A stretch of 64,000 nucleotides of DNA from positions 558,001 to 622,000 of the forward strand of contig NZ_JBFEFI010000004.1 of NCBI RefSeq assembly GCF_040717535.1, written 5' to 3'. Position numbers and translations under genes: made by a program. Below the pieces are notes generated by a model. That model saw only the letters and a program-made list of their open reading frames with translations, made no database searches and was not told where the DNA came from. This DNA comes from Thalassoglobus sp. JC818. GTDB lineage: Bacteria; Planctomycetota; Planctomycetia; Planctomycetales; Planctomycetaceae. Positions 1 to 10,059 of this stretch are shown piece after piece; position 1 is the first letter of the stretch, and each line of letters starts with the position of its first letter.

Positions 1-381
1 ACAACCGGACACGCGGAAGTCATTCAAATCGTATTCGACGACGAATTCGTTTCCTTTGAAGACTTGCTGAAAGTCTTCTTCCAATCACATGATCCTACGA
101 CTCTCAACCGGCAGGGGAATGACGTCGGCACACAATATCGATCGGTCATTTTCTTTCACTCTTCCGAACAGGAAGCGACCGCACGGCTGATCGTGGCAAC
201 ACTGAACGAAGCCAAAGTTTTTTCGAAACCAGTTGTCACAGAGATCTCACCGGCTGAGAAGTTTTACCCCGCGGAAGATTACCATCAGGACTTCTACGCT
301 CGGAATGAAACCCATCCCTACTGTTTCAATGTGATTCGCCCCAAACTCCACAAACTGCTCGAGACCTCTGTCCTGAAGTAA
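1..381 (+). CDS. msrA: Peptide-methionine (S)-S-oxide reductase, C-terminal part (5' end outside window)
   Basis: The frame is open from base 1 and ends at 381, so the start and the GCFW catalytic cysteine region lie upstream of the window. The visible 126 residues begin with the TGHAEV stretch and contain the family signature HDPTTLNRQGNDVGTQYRS followed by EDYHQDFY, which are core MsrA elements. MsrA reduces methionine-S-sulfoxide in oxidised proteins using thioredoxin. The gene ends about 130 bases before the carbamoyltransferase start and there is no obvious functional link. The identification is firm, but catalytic completeness cannot be judged. Confidence 0.93.
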   Translation, partial: TTGHAEVIQIVFDDEFVSFEDLLKVFFQSHDPTTLNRQGNDVGTQYRSVIFFHSSEQEATARLIVATLNEAKVFSKPVVTEISPAEKFYPAEDYHQDFYARNETHPYCFNVIRPKLHKLLETSVLK

Positions 382-509
382 AATCAATCAGAGAGGATTC
401 TTCGCCGGAATTGAATTCCGGGAAGTGTTGCAGAACCTTCAAACTGAGCTAATCGGACCAGCAACATCGACGTTGCAATGACTGTCAGGAATTAATTTTC
501 GGAGCACAA

Positions 510-2345
510 GTGGCGGCGATTCTCGGGATTTCGGCATTCTATCACGATTCAGCAGCAGCCCTCGTTGTCGATGGGAAAATCATTGCTGCCGCTCAGGAAG
601 AACGTTTCACTCGCAAAAAACACGACGAGAGTTTCCCCGAAAACGCGATCAACTATTGCCTGAACGAAGCGCGACTGACGCCTGCCGATTTGGACTATGT
701 CGGTTTCTATGACAAACCGATGCTGAAGTTTGATCGTCTCCTGCAAACGTACACAGCTTATGCCCCGCGAGGATTCCGTTCGTTCGCGAAAGCGATGCCT
801 CAGTGGTTGAAGCAGAAATTGCACTTACCGAAAGAAATTCGCAAAGGGCTTGGCGGCAAGTTTCGCAAACGAATCGCCTTCGCAGAACATCACGAGTCAC
901 ACGCTGCCAGTGCTTTCTTTCCGTCTCCCTTCGAAGAAGCAGCGATTCTGACCGTCGATGGAGTCGGTGAGTGGGCCACAGCCAGCTTTGGAACCGGAAG
1001 AGGAAACCGGATTCAGCTGACTCACGAACTTCGCTTTCCGCATTCGCTGGGAATGCTGTATTCCGCGATGACGTACTACTGCGGATTCAAAGTCAATTCG
1101 GGGGAATACAAACTGATGGGCCTCGCCCCGTACGGCAAGCCTGTTTACTTCGAACAGATTCTTGAGAAGCTCATTGACCTCAAGGTTGACGGTTCGTTCC
1201 GGATGGACATGTCTTACTTCAATTATTGCCAGGGACTGACCATGACCAGTTCCCGGTTCCACGCTCTTTTCGGTGGTCCGCCGCGTCGGCCGGAGTCGAA
1301 GTTGACGCAGCGAGAAATGGACCTCGCCGCCTCTGTTCAGCTGGTTACTGAAGAAGTCATGCTGCGAATGGCTCGGCACGTGCATCGCCAAACGCAGATG
1401 AAGAATCTGTGTCTGGCAGGTGGTGTTGCTCTGAACTGTGTTGCGAATGGGCGATTGCTTCGCGAAGGACCGTTTGAGCGTATTTGGATTCAACCCGCTG
1501 CCGGAGATGCTGGCGGAGCACTCGGCGTCGCTTTGTTTCTGTCACACCAAATGTTGAACCACGAACGTGTCCCCAATCCGGTATTGCCTCAGGCTGCTTC
1601 AACGCTAGGTCCAGAATTTGATCGCGACACGATTCGCCAACACCTCGATTCCAAACAGGCTGTATTTACGGAACTGGCAACGAACGAAGAGCTTTGCCGG
1701 CGGGTCGCACAGCTGATCGATCAGGGGAACGTGGTTGGCTGGATGCAGGGCCGAATGGAATTTGGTCCGCGAGCTCTGGGAAATCGAAGCATTCTCGGAG
1801 ACCCTCGCAATCGAGACATGCAGTCAAAGATGAACTTGAAGATCAAGTTCCGAGAGTCATTTCGGCCATTCGCTCCATCTGTGCTTAAGGAACATGCGAG
1901 CGAGTACTTCGACTTCCCTTCCGATCAGGAAAGCCCGTACATGCTTCTTGTGGCTGATGTCGCAGAAGCCCGTCGCCTTCCCGTCGAGACATCCGATTCC
2001 GTTCAAGGATTCGACTTGCTGAAACAGATCCGTTCGGAAGTCCCAGCCATCACTCACGTCGACAACTCAGCACGACTTCAGACTGTCGATCAAGACCGGC
2101 ACCCGCTTTACCACCAATTGATCAGCGAATTCCACACTCAAACTGGGTGTCCGCTGTTGATCAACACTAGCTTCAACGTTCGGGGCGAGCCGATCGTCTG
2201 CACTCCGGAGGATGCTTATCGATGCTTCATGGGAACAAATATGGATGTGCTGGTCGTCGGCCAGTTTCTGTTGCTCAAAGTAGAGCAACCAGAACAGCCA
2301 AATCAAATCAACCAAGACTATATCGACCAGTTTGAGCTGGACTGA
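510..2345 (+). CDS. Carbamoyltransferase, NodU/TobZ/SxtI family
   Basis: A 611-residue protein of normal length for O-carbamoyltransferases that use carbamoyl phosphate and ATP. The N-terminal Kae1-like half starts ILGISAFYHDSAAALV and contains FAEHHESHAASAFF and the LTVDGVGEW phosphate-binding stretch. The C-terminal half carries GPRALGNRSILGDPR and FRESFRPFAPSV, typical of the YrdC-like carbamoyl-adenylate domain. The start is GTG at 510, preceded by GGAG at 501-504 with 5-base spacing. It is followed after 12 bases by an SxtJ-like gene and then a DUF5989 gene, the arrangement known from sxtI-J-K. The acceptor molecule cannot be inferred from sequence; cell-surface glycans or a secondary metabolite are possible. 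Confidence 0.93.
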   Translation: MAAILGISAFYHDSAAALVVDGKIIAAAQEERFTRKKHDESFPENAINYCLNEARLTPADLDYVGFYDKPMLKFDRLLQTYTAYAPRGFRSFAKAMPQWLKQKLHLPKEIRKGLGGKFRKRIAFAEHHESHAASAFFPSPFEEAAILTVDGVGEWATASFGTGRGNRIQLTHELRFPHSLGMLYSAMTYYCGFKVNSGEYKLMGLAPYGKPVYFEQILEKLIDLKVDGSFRMDMSYFNYCQGLTMTSSRFHALFGGPPRRPESKLTQREMDLAASVQLVTEEVMLRMARHVHRQTQMKNLCLAGGVALNCVANGRLLREGPFERIWIQPAAGDAGGALGVALFLSHQMLNHERVPNPVLPQAASTLGPEFDRDTIRQHLDSKQAVFTELATNEELCRRVAQLIDQGNVVGWMQGRMEFGPRALGNRSILGDPRNRDMQSKMNLKIKFRESFRPFAPSVLKEHASEYFDFPSDQESPYMLLVADVAEARRLPVETSDSVQGFDLLKQIRSEVPAITHVDNSARLQTVDQDRHPLYHQLISEFHTQTGCPLLINTSFNVRGEPIVCTPEDAYRCFMGTNMDVLVVGQFLLLKVEQPEQPNQINQDYIDQFELD

Positions 2346-2357
2346 CAAGGGCGAACT

Positions 2358-2774
2358 GTGACCTTCAAAGACCTTTTGAAAGAACCAACCACGAAGGACC
2401 TGCGGTTCTTCGCCGGACTTCAGTATCCGTTCTTTCTGTTCATCAGTTGGCTCCTCCATCGACGCGGAGTCGAATGGGGCTGGCTGTCGATTTTATTGGT
2501 GATCTCCGCAATCGTGATGATCGTGGGGCTCAGCAAACCGCGCTTGGTGAGATGGATTTACTTCGCCTGGATGGCTGCGGTCTTCCCGATTGGCTGGGTG
2601 GTTTCGCATTTGATCATGGCGGCGGTCTACTACCTCGTGGTGACCCCAGTTGGTATGATTCGAAGGCGACGACACGGAGACCCGCTACATCGTGAATTCG
2701 AACCTGAAACTGATTCGTACTGGGTGGAACGCCCCGGTCAAAAGTCTGACGAATCCTACTTCCGTCAGTTTTAG
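2358..2774 (+). CDS. SxtJ-like integral membrane protein
   Basis: A 138-residue protein with three hydrophobic stretches (about residues 17-35, 42-60 and 66-100), ending in a basic then acidic soluble tail. Its form and its position directly after a NodU-type carbamoyltransferase match the SxtJ family, a small membrane protein of unknown biochemical role. The start is GTG at 2358 with AAGGG seven bases upstream. It begins 12 bases after the carbamoyltransferase stop, so co-translation is likely. Inference: it anchors or assists the carbamoyltransferase at the membrane. Family assignment rests on context and membrane topology. Confidence 0.75.
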   Translation: MTFKDLLKEPTTKDLRFFAGLQYPFFLFISWLLHRRGVEWGWLSILLVISAIVMIVGLSKPRLVRWIYFAWMAAVFPIGWVVSHLIMAAVYYLVVTPVGMIRRRRHGDPLHREFEPETDSYWVERPGQKSDESYFRQF

Positions 2775-2879
2775 AGCAAGTTGCTCATTCCTGTGCACTC
2801 GCTTGAACTTCCTCGTTAGGTTAAAGGCTGAGTTTGCTCGTGCGAGTGAGTGCAGTGAACTGCTGAACTGGTAAAGCAC

Positions 2880-3134
2880 ATGAACGAACCAGAGTCCACA
2901 ACAACGAAGCCGACCTCTGAAAACTCTGCGTCTGCCGATGCACCGGGAAATGGTTCATCATTCGAAGACGCTGCCAACGAAGAGCAATTGAGCCTCATTG
3001 CCGAGTTCGTGCTGTTCCTGAAAGAGAACAAAGCTTGGTGGCTGGTCCCGATTCTCCTCGCGCTGGTTCTGATCTTCGTAGCAGCCTGGTTGAGCAGCTC
3101 GGTCGCAGCCCCGTTCATCTATCCGCTCTTCTGA
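2880..3134 (+). CDS. DUF5989 family small membrane protein (SxtK-like)
   Basis: An 84-residue protein. The first 40 residues are polar and low complexity. The rest reads LIAEFVLFLKENKAWWLVPI and continues into one membrane helix ending at the C-terminus, the conserved core of DUF5989. This family is recurrently found beside carbamoyltransferase and SxtJ genes, as here. The function is unknown. The start is ATG 2880 with only a weak ribosome-binding site, and 105 bases separate it from the preceding stop. It completes a three-gene module read in one direction. Confidence 0.78.
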   Translation: MNEPESTTTKPTSENSASADAPGNGSSFEDAANEEQLSLIAEFVLFLKENKAWWLVPILLALVLIFVAAWLSSSVAAPFIYPLF

Positions 3135-3180
3135 ACAGCGCTTCGTCTTGACCTTCGAAGAACTAAATCGTCAGCGACAC

Positions 3181-3585
3181 TCAGCGAGGCATCCATCGCC
3201 CTTGCAGCGGACGTGCTTGGGATGTGTCTCCGAGATAGAAATAGGCAACCACATCCGCTTCAGCGATCGGATTCAAAGAAGATTGTATTTCGATCGGCTT
3301 CAGCGAGTAGAGCCCTTCGTCGACGCCTTCTTCAATGTCCAATCTGGCCCGACATTGGTCCGTTATTCTCCAGAGTTCCCCGTGAACTGGTTCTCCCGCA
3401 CCTTGGCTTTGCGTCAGACCGGGATAAGCACCGAGGTCGAACAGTCGGTATTTCGGGAGCGTGACTGCGCCACCAAGGAACTCCTGTTCCTTGAGTAAGT
3501 AATTGCGGCAGTCACCTCGCTGAAGGGTTCCGTAAACAAACAGAATGATCTCAGCACTCTCAAGGTTCGCTTCATCACTCGACAT
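3181..3585 (-). CDS. Gamma-glutamylcyclotransferase (AIG2-like) family protein
   Basis: The protein has FVYGTLQRG near its N-terminus, the substrate-binding YGTL signature of the GGCT/AIG2 fold, and an acidic [12 protein letters not shown] segment where the catalytic glutamate is expected. The family cleaves gamma-glutamyl amines or peptides to 5-oxoproline. I choose the ATG at 3585 (134 residues) because the further upstream frame is contained in the RND pump gene. This start overlaps the end of the pump gene (stop at 3575-3577) by 11 bases, suggesting translational coupling. The exact substrate is unknown. Confidence 0.85.
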   Translation of the reverse strand: MSSDEANLESAEIILFVYGTLQRGDCRNYLLKEQEFLGGAVTLPKYRLFDLGAYPGLTQSQGAGEPVHGELWRITDQCRARLDIEEGVDEGLYSLKPIEIQSSLNPIAEADVVAYFYLGDTSQARPLQGRWMPR

Positions 3586-6500
3586 CTGTCGTTCCCTGAA
3601 CCACCGATGCTGATCCTGTCGGGACGAGATCCGAATGTTGAAGTCCGGGTACAATCTCTCCGGAGAGTTTTCTGATCAGCGATCTGACATCGAAGAAGAT
3701 CATGTTGAGCACCGGGACGATGATCAGTGTCAGAGCAGTGGCGAAGATCAGCCCGAAGGTGAGCGTCACTGCCATCGGAATCAGAAATTTCGCCTGAAAG
3801 CTCTTCTCAAACATCATCGGAGTCAGCCCGGCAGCGGTCGTGACGGTGGTCAGAAGGATCGGTCGCAAACGCAACCGTGCTCCGTCGATACTGGCGGCGA
3901 ACTCGCTCATGCCTTCCCGAATTCTCTTGTTGATGAAGTCGACGAGCACGAGCGAGTCATTGACGACGATTCCCGTCAGAGCAATCAAACCAATCGCGCT
4001 GAGGATCGTCATCGGATTGTCAGTGATCCAATGACCGATGATCGCCCCCTGAATTCCAAACGGAATCGCCGACATGACCACTAACGGCTGAAAGTATGAC
4101 CGGAACAAAGCGGCCAACATCATGTAGATCATCAGCAGTGCGACCGGCATTGCGAGCGTCAGGCTGCTGAACGATTTCCCCTGCTCTTCGCTGCTCCCCA
4201 GAAACTCAACTCGAATTCCGGGATACTCCTTCTGAAGCTTGGGAAGGTAATCGTTTTTGATTCTGCCGATAATGTCCGTCGGCGAGGCAATTAACGTGTC
4301 GACGTCGCCGGTGATCGTCATCGCTCGATCAAGTTGTGAGCGATGAATCTGTGTGAAACCTCGAGTCTCTTCGATCTCGGCAACTTCCTGAATCGGCACC
4401 CACGAGATGACTCCATCCTGATTCGCAGGAGTCGGAATCCACAGAGATTCGATGTGAAACACATCCTCTCGAAAATCTCTCGGATAGCGGACCATGATCT
4501 TCACTTCCTCGCGGTTGCGCGTTATCCGTCTCGCTTCGACTCCGTATGTCGCTGCCCGAACGGACTGCCCGAGTGACGCCTTCGTGATGCCCGTCGAACG
4601 TGCGGAAGGCCGGAGCGATAGCTGCACTTCCCGACGTCCATCATCGAAATCGTCTCCAAGATCAACCACTCCCGCATACGTTGAGAGTTGGGCTTTGAAG
4701 TCCTCAACAATTTCCTCGAGTTCTTCCATGCTTCGGCCAGTGAGTCGGATTTCGATGTCCTTCCCTCCGGGGCCGCCGCTCATTAGTTGCCAGGTGATTG
4801 AGTTAATCCCCGTCAGTTTTTCGGACTCTGCTCGAAGTTCAGCGAGAACTTCCTGACTCGACCGCAAGCCGCGTTGCTCTCTTTCGTCAGCTGCCATCAG
4901 TTCGATCCACAATTGACCGACATGCGATTGCAGTTCGACACCCATTCCTCCGGTGGAATTCACGTCAATCATCACAGCGACATCCATTGCCACTCCATCC
5001 ACCTCGGGCATTTTAGTCGCTGCATCACTCAGGCGACGAAGCCGTTCTTCCACCGCAGATGTATTCGAACCGACCGGCAATTCGATCTGCGCGATCATCG
5101 ACTCCGCATCCATCTTCTGAATGAATTCCCACTTCACAATGTTGCCGGGAGAGAGCGTCGACATCTCTCCGTCAGATGTTTCCGGTTGCTCCTCACTTTG
5201 ATCAGCGACTTGCGGAGCAGGCGGTGCTCCAAAGAACAACCCGAGCGTCATCATGCACAACGAAACAGCGACCGCGAGAGACAAATATCGCCATTTGAGG
5301 ACGACTCGCAGAATCGACGAATAGACGTCCATCAAAGTTTCAATGAATCGTTGTTGAGCAGCCCCGACCATCGAGACATAACGCAACAGTCCGGTGCGGG
5401 GCTTCTCTTTGCGATGATCTTTATGTGGGGGCAAGTGACTCAAGTGGGCGGGAAGAATAATCAATGCTTCCACGAGCGAGACCGACAACGCCGCGATCAC
5501 GACCAGCGGAAGCTCGCGGAAGAAATCGCCAATCTGCCCTCGGATGAACATGAGCGGCAGAAATGCGGCAATCGTCGTACAGACAGCTGCGGTGACTGGC
5601 CACTGAACTTCTTCAGCCCCACGGATTGCAGCCTGATACGCAGGCATGCCTTCTTCCACTCGACGATAAATATTCTCCCCGATCACAATGGCATCATCGA
5701 CGATAATTCCCAGCACGATGATCAGGCCGAACATAGAAAGCAGATTGATTGAGACTCCCATCATCGCCATCACGATGAACGTTCCAAGAAACGAAATCGG
5801 AAGCCCGACCGCCGTCCAGAAAGCAACGCGCCAGTTCAGAAACAGTACGAGACTGATCAACACAAGCAAGAGCCCGGACTTTCCGTTGCGAAGCATCAAG
5901 TCGAGTCGACCTTCCACAAAACGTGCGAGGTCATTGTGAGTCGCCACGCTGAAATTGTGCTGAAACGGGTTGTTTCGACTTTCTTCGTAGATGGTCATCG
6001 GATCAGGCCGTCCAGCCAGACTATCCGCGAATCGTGACAACCCAGCGGAGACGCGTGTCAGAAATCCGGGATTGCTACCCGGTGCATAGTCCGGGTCAAA
6101 GTCCTCGCCCATCTTTCCTGCGACGTACGCTTTGACCAGCGTGGAAATTTGAATCGCATCCTGGCTGGGCGTTTTCTGAACAGTCAGAGTGGCCGACCGT
6201 TTTCCTTCCCAGTAACTCATGACGTCTGTGTCGATGAATTCATCACGAATCACTGCCACGTCAGCCAGCTTGAGCGTTCGTCCGTCCGGTAGGGCAAGGA
6301 TTTCGATCTCTTCAAGATCGATTCCGGTCTGCTTTTCTCCGAGAGTTTTGACCGCGACCTGACCGCGTTCCCCTTTGAGGTTTCCGCCGGAAACATCGAG
6401 ATTGGTTTGACGGATCGCCTGAGCAATTTGGTCGAGGGTCAAGTTGTATTCAATGAGCCGATCGGGCTGGACTTCGACGCTGATTTCATCGTCCCGAATC

Positions 6501-7024
6501 CCGGACAGTTGAACGTCACTCACCCCCGGCAGTTGGAGCAAATCGTCCTTGATGTCTCTGGCTGCCTGTTTCAGCGATCTCTCATCGCCGTCTCCAAAGA
6601 CCGAAACCATGATCACTGGCAGCGTCGGTTCCATTTTAGCGATGGAGATTTTCTCAAGGTCGTCGGGAAGATCCTGCAGCGAGTCGACCTCGTTCTTCAC
6701 TTCCTGCATCACCACATCGACGTCTTTGACCGAGTTGTAGAGCGTCAATGTTGTCAGCGACATCCCTTCCGAAACGGTCGAATTGATCTTTTCGATTCCG
6801 TCAACATCGCGGACAGCTTCCTCGACTTTGATGGTCACCGCCCGCTCGAGTTCCTCCGGTTGAGTCGCGGGATAAATGGCCGTGATCGAAATCTTGTTCG
6901 GCCGACTTTCCGGAAACATTTCCCGGACGAGCGTCAGTGCGAATCCGAATCCTGCCACCAGCGTGACAATCATCATCATGTTCACGAAAACAGGGTTCTC
7001 GACGCTGAACTTCGGGAGAGACAT
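3575..7024 (-). CDS. RND-family efflux transporter, inner-membrane subunit (AcrB/MdtB-like)
   Basis: About 1149 residues, normal for HAE-type RND pumps, starting [20 protein letters not shown] (TM1). It shows the two repeated periplasmic porter regions and the transmembrane motif [17 protein letters not shown], containing the paired aspartates of the proton relay. The matching motif in the second half is [17 protein letters not shown], with asparagine where AcrB has its relay lysine. A GTG 57 bases upstream (7081) would add 19 residues unlike the family, so ATG 7024 is preferred. No periplasmic adaptor or outer-membrane channel gene adjoins it. A linker of about 60 residues before the second TM block and an acidic linker mid-protein are longer than in AcrB. 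The substrate is unknown. Confidence 0.93.
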   Translation of the reverse strand: MSLPKFSVENPVFVNMMMIVTLVAGFGFALTLVREMFPESRPNKISITAIYPATQPEELERAVTIKVEEAVRDVDGIEKINSTVSEGMSLTTLTLYNSVKDVDVVMQEVKNEVDSLQDLPDDLEKISIAKMEPTLPVIMVSVFGDGDERSLKQAARDIKDDLLQLPGVSDVQLSGIRDDEISVEVQPDRLIEYNLTLDQIAQAIRQTNLDVSGGNLKGERGQVAVKTLGEKQTGIDLEEIEILALPDGRTLKLADVAVIRDEFIDTDVMSYWEGKRSATLTVQKTPSQDAIQISTLVKAYVAGKMGEDFDPDYAPGSNPGFLTRVSAGLSRFADSLAGRPDPMTIYEESRNNPFQHNFSVATHNDLARFVEGRLDLMLRNGKSGLLLVLISLVLFLNWRVAFWTAVGLPISFLGTFIVMAMMGVSINLLSMFGLIIVLGIIVDDAIVIGENIYRRVEEGMPAYQAAIRGAEEVQWPVTAAVCTTIAAFLPLMFIRGQIGDFFRELPLVVIAALSVSLVEALIILPAHLSHLPPHKDHRKEKPRTGLLRYVSMVGAAQQRFIETLMDVYSSILRVVLKWRYLSLAVAVSLCMMTLGLFFGAPPAPQVADQSEEQPETSDGEMSTLSPGNIVKWEFIQKMDAESMIAQIELPVGSNTSAVEERLRRLSDAATKMPEVDGVAMDVAVMIDVNSTGGMGVELQSHVGQLWIELMAADEREQRGLRSSQEVLAELRAESEKLTGINSITWQLMSGGPGGKDIEIRLTGRSMEELEEIVEDFKAQLSTYAGVVDLGDDFDDGRREVQLSLRPSARSTGITKASLGQSVRAATYGVEARRITRNREEVKIMVRYPRDFREDVFHIESLWIPTPANQDGVISWVPIQEVAEIEETRGFTQIHRSQLDRAMTITGDVDTLIASPTDIIGRIKNDYLPKLQKEYPGIRVEFLGSSEEQGKSFSSLTLAMPVALLMIYMMLAALFRSYFQPLVVMSAIPFGIQGAIIGHWITDNPMTILSAIGLIALTGIVVNDSLVLVDFINKRIREGMSEFAASIDGARLRLRPILLTTVTTAAGLTPMMFEKSFQAKFLIPMAVTLTFGLIFATALTLIIVPVLNMIFFDVRSLIRKLSGEIVPGLQHSDLVPTGSASVVQGTTDVE

Positions 7025-7156
7025 GAAAAACAACCCGTTCCGAACGGTTGAGGAAGTGATGGTCGACGCGCAGGCATTCACACGTCAAACTGTGATGCGA
7101 CCGTCAAACTGATACAATCACAGCAGATACTACCCGGGAAAAACAAGGTTGCCCAG

Positions 7157-7525
7157 ATGGCAAAGTGCGACGAAGGCTACGCCTGCGAAATTTGTGGAGA
7201 GTACGTTCACAAGATCTCTGACAGTGACCTCTACCTGCGCTACATCATCGGAGAAATCGGAAGTCGCGAGCTCTTAGCATCTCCGGAACGCCATCTTCGC
7301 TGCAACCCGACGCTGGCCCAGTTCATTGTCGACGACTCGTTTCCCCAAGTTGAGGTGGACGGACCATTTGCAAAATCGGAACTCGACGAGGCGGATGTGC
7401 AACAGCGAGAAGAGTTGGTGACCAGAGGATACCACCGCCTCCGGGAAGTCCAATCGTTGGGAATCGCAATCAGCGACTATCCACTCCCGGAAGTGCTGAG
7501 TCGGAAACAACATTCCCGTAGATAG
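7157..7525 (+). CDS. Conserved hypothetical protein with N-terminal CxxC
   Basis: A 122-residue soluble protein beginning MAKCDEGYACEICGEYV. The cysteines at positions 4, 10 and 13, with a later CNP, could form a small metal site, but no complete zinc ribbon is visible. The remainder is acidic and helical in character. I do not recognise a named family. ATG 7157 is supported by AAGG seven bases upstream. It is transcribed divergently from the RND pump gene, with 132 bases between the two starts. A hairpin follows at 7545-7565. Confidence 0.7.
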   Translation: MAKCDEGYACEICGEYVHKISDSDLYLRYIIGEIGSRELLASPERHLRCNPTLAQFIVDDSFPQVEVDGPFAKSELDEADVQQREELVTRGYHRLREVQSLGIAISDYPLPEVLSRKQHSRR

Positions 7526-7544
7526 CAACCGATCCTGCAAGGTG

Positions 7545-7565
7545 GCATGGGCTTTCGGCCTATGC
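7545..7565 (+). terminator. Possible hairpin terminator after the CxxC protein
   Basis: Arms GCATGGGC (7545-7552) and GCCTATGC (7558-7565) pair over 8 positions with one G-U and enclose a 5-base loop. The T-run behind it is weak. It lies 20 bases after the stop at 7525 and before the next start at 7617. Confidence 0.35.
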
Positions 7566-7616
7566 TAGATTTCGCCTGCAGAGTTACTTCCTCAACACAT
7601 CGCCAGGTTGATACAG

Positions 7617-8138
7617 ATGAATGTTGCAGTCGTCCAGCCTATCGCCGGAGTCTCGGTGAATCGTGAAACGGACATCGAAGCGGTCTATCCGTCTATTGCC
7701 TCCGGATTTCTGGGGCAGTTGATCGGCATGATCATGGGAGCCGTTTCTGCAGCGATTCCCGTGACATTTATTCGCGTGATTGTGCTCGTCGCAGTTGGAG
7801 CGGCTTTGTTGCCACTTGGCTTGCTGGCCTACGCTCTCAACAAAATCTTTGGTGTCTGCTACATCGTGACAAACCGATCCGTCCAGAAGCGATCGTTCCT
7901 GGGCAACTCAATGACAGCTCAGGTCGCACTCACCGACATCGATCACATCGAAATCGCTTCAGGGGCCGGCTACAAGTTCCACCGAGTTGGAGACTTGAAT
8001 CTCGTGGGGGCACAAGGCAATCTCCTTTTGACGATTGAAGCGATTCAGTTCCCAGAACGGCTCAAGCACGTCATTCTGGATGCACGACAAGCCCGGCAGC
8101 TCTCCGATCGCTCTCTGGCCCAGATTCAATCGCGATAA
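7617..8138 (+). CDS. PH-domain-like (bPH2/YdbT-type) membrane protein
   Basis: About 173 residues. Two hydrophobic helices (around residues 30-50 and 55-80) are followed by VCYIVTNRSVQKRSFLGN and IDHIEIASGAG, the pattern of bacterial pleckstrin-homology-like domains ("Y.lTn.Rv......" followed by "v.l.dI..v"). Such proteins are membrane-anchored and usually of unknown role. The start is placed at ATG 7617 because AGG at 7605-7607 is spaced nine bases; an in-frame TTG at 7608 is less likely. It follows the CxxC gene in the same direction and ends in a region of 550 bases with no gene. Confidence 0.68.
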   Translation: MNVAVVQPIAGVSVNRETDIEAVYPSIASGFLGQLIGMIMGAVSAAIPVTFIRVIVLVAVGAALLPLGLLAYALNKIFGVCYIVTNRSVQKRSFLGNSMTAQVALTDIDHIEIASGAGYKFHRVGDLNLVGAQGNLLLTIEAIQFPERLKHVILDARQARQLSDRSLAQIQSR

Positions 8139-8691
8139 TTTTCGACCGCGATCACGTCCGCTGTCATCTCTCCCAACGTGATTTGCGGAACAAATCGGCG
8201 AGCTGAGGCCAATTCTTCAAATCGTTCCGTCCATTTTGACTGTCCGCTGAACTCGTGTCGACAGTCACGATTGACTTCACATCGGTTCACTACCCGGAAT
8301 TCTTGTCAAATTTCCGGAATCGCAACCGCATTGTCAGTCGAGTTGTCGTATTAGAACTGGAACCGATTGTACTCTCCATTTGCCACCTGCATGATGGTAA
8401 CATCCAAATGCGGAGTGGTTCTCAGAAGTTCCGGCTTGACAATGACTTGTGTTAGGTCGGAAGATAGAGACCAAAGATTCCGGCGATGGAAATGGAGTTG
8501 GGCGTGTTTTGATCCATCTGCAGTTGATGTTCGTTGAATGGACAGACAGGCTGACACCGCTATCGTCCCTTTTCGACAGTCCAGTCGAAACTAGCCTCGG
8601 GAATGGGTTGTGGAGGCGGATGTCGCTGGTCTGATCGAATAGATATTGCATTCCTTCGACTGAAGTTTCCGTCCCACGCGAGGAGGTTGTC
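8139..8691. other. Intergenic region, nothing recognised
   Basis: About 550 bases between the PH-like gene and the first DUF1559 gene. Short open frames occur on both strands but lack ribosome-binding sites and recognisable sequence. I find no convincing promoter, RNA gene or repeat. Only the GAGGAGG ribosome-binding site just before 8692 is clear. Confidence 0.5.
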
Positions 8692-9804
8692 ATGAGACAA
8701 CGTCGTAGAGGTTTTACTCTGATTGAATTGCTGGTTGTGATCGCGATCGTTGCGATCCTCGTCGCCCTTCTCTTGCCTGCTGTCCAGCGCGCGCGCGAAT
8801 CTGCTTCGAAAACGCAGTGCCTGAACAACCTGAAACAGCTTGGGCTGGCACTTCACAACTACCACGATGCCCACTCAGTGTTTCCTCCCGGTCAGATTGC
8901 CAACCCGCAATACTTCCTGAGCGACAACATCGGCAACTACGTCAATCCGGGTGAAGCTCGCGAGTTTCGCGACAACAACAACCAACCGCTCTGGTTCGGT
9001 GCCCAGGGAACAAGCTGGATGCTGCACCTGCTGCCGATGATCGAACAGGCTCCTCTCTACAATGCCTGGTCATTCGACGGAAATGTCCGCCAGAACGGGG
9101 AAGAGCCACCGCTATACCGAGACAACGACGGCATCGGTCTGTTTCCGCCACGGGAAGAGATCAAAACCTTCTACTGTCCTTCACGTCGAAGTGAAATGGG
9201 TGCAACAGCCTTGTTCGCTCAGACCGTTCGAATCGATCCAAGTTGGACCAGCGGAGGAAACGATTACGCAGGTTGCACCGGTTCTGGAATTGCTTTCAAA
9301 GATGACGTGGCTGGCGAACAGCAGACTTACTTCCTGACACCTGCTCAACTCAACGCGACAATTCTCCCAGCGACAGGTCCTCTGTCAGCACGATCACCGT
9401 TTGCTCAGGACTCGACCAAAGTTGGTGTCTTCGGCGTGAACAGCAACACGAAGATGTCCACCATCACCGACGGAACCACGACCACGATCATGGTTGCAGA
9501 ACGCCAGATCATCCAGAATCCACGTCAAAACCGACCACAGGAACGCAGCAGCGACGGATGGGCGTTCGGTGGTCCTGCCACACTCTTCTCGACTCGATTG
9601 ACGCCTCAAAATACTGGTCGAATTGAAGTTGTGAACGACGTCGACAACAACAATCGTCACTTCGACGAAGCTGGCAGCGCTCACGCTCAAGTTGTCAACG
9701 TGTTGATGGGAGACGGCGGAGCTCGAAACGTCAGCATCAATATCGATCTGCGAACCTGGAACAACCTCGGAAACATGGCTCAGGGATCTCCAGTTGAGTT
9801 CTAA
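8692..9804 (+). CDS. DUF1559 domain protein with prepilin-type N-terminus
   Basis: A 370-residue protein starting [20 protein letters not shown], a type IV prepilin leader with cleavage expected between G7 and F8 and Glu at mature position 5. It is followed by the planctomycete signature [20 protein letters not shown] and FPPG. The C-terminus contains [18 protein letters not shown], the usual DUF1559 end motif. These proteins are numerous in Planctomycetes and thought to be surface pseudopilins of unknown function. ATG 8692 follows a strong GAGGAGG site. A perfect hairpin terminator lies 55 bases after the stop. It may be exported by the pilus-like locus at 30.8-49.6 kb (inference). Confidence 0.95.
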   Translation: MRQRRRGFTLIELLVVIAIVAILVALLLPAVQRARESASKTQCLNNLKQLGLALHNYHDAHSVFPPGQIANPQYFLSDNIGNYVNPGEAREFRDNNNQPLWFGAQGTSWMLHLLPMIEQAPLYNAWSFDGNVRQNGEEPPLYRDNDGIGLFPPREEIKTFYCPSRRSEMGATALFAQTVRIDPSWTSGGNDYAGCTGSGIAFKDDVAGEQQTYFLTPAQLNATILPATGPLSARSPFAQDSTKVGVFGVNSNTKMSTITDGTTTTIMVAERQIIQNPRQNRPQERSSDGWAFGGPATLFSTRLTPQNTGRIEVVNDVDNNNRHFDEAGSAHAQVVNVLMGDGGARNVSINIDLRTWNNLGNMAQGSPVEF

Positions 9805-9858
9805 GCGTGTGAACAGACCGAGGAGATGAAGCGTTGCAGGTTTGATGAATTCGCACCA

Positions 9859-9887
9859 CAACAGGGTGGCTGAACGCCACCCTGTTG
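9859..9887 (+). terminator. Hairpin terminator after the DUF1559 gene
   Basis: A perfect 12-bp inverted repeat, CAACAGGGTGGC (9859-9870) and GCCACCCTGTTG (9876-9887), with a 5-base loop. The downstream tract (CATTTGTAT) is only moderately T-rich. It is positioned to end DUF1559 transcription. Confidence 0.7.
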
Positions 9888-9987
9888 CATTTGTATACGA
9901 GACTCATCGATCGCGATTCCAATCGCTTTCGAAGAAGCAACAGTGATGCAAAGAGCAGATTAGAACCGGGTCGGGTGCCTGTGTTCT

Positions 9988-10015
9988 TTTGTAAAGTCGC
10001 ACAGAGTGATATTCT
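9988..10015 (+). promoter_or_regulatory. Possible sigma-70-like promoter for the zinc-ribbon gene
   Basis: TTTGTA (9988-9993), 16 bases, then TATTCT (10010-10015), located 45 bases before the ATG at 10060. It is a weak match and its only other support is its position. Confidence 0.22.
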
Positions 10016-10059
10016 TTGTTCATCAAAAATGGGTGATCTGATTTGAAAGGTCGGACTGA

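Noticed and set aside
2692-2874. 60-residue plus-strand frame between the SxtJ-like and DUF5989 genes
   Set aside because: It overlaps the SxtJ-like end in another frame and has no recognisable sequence.
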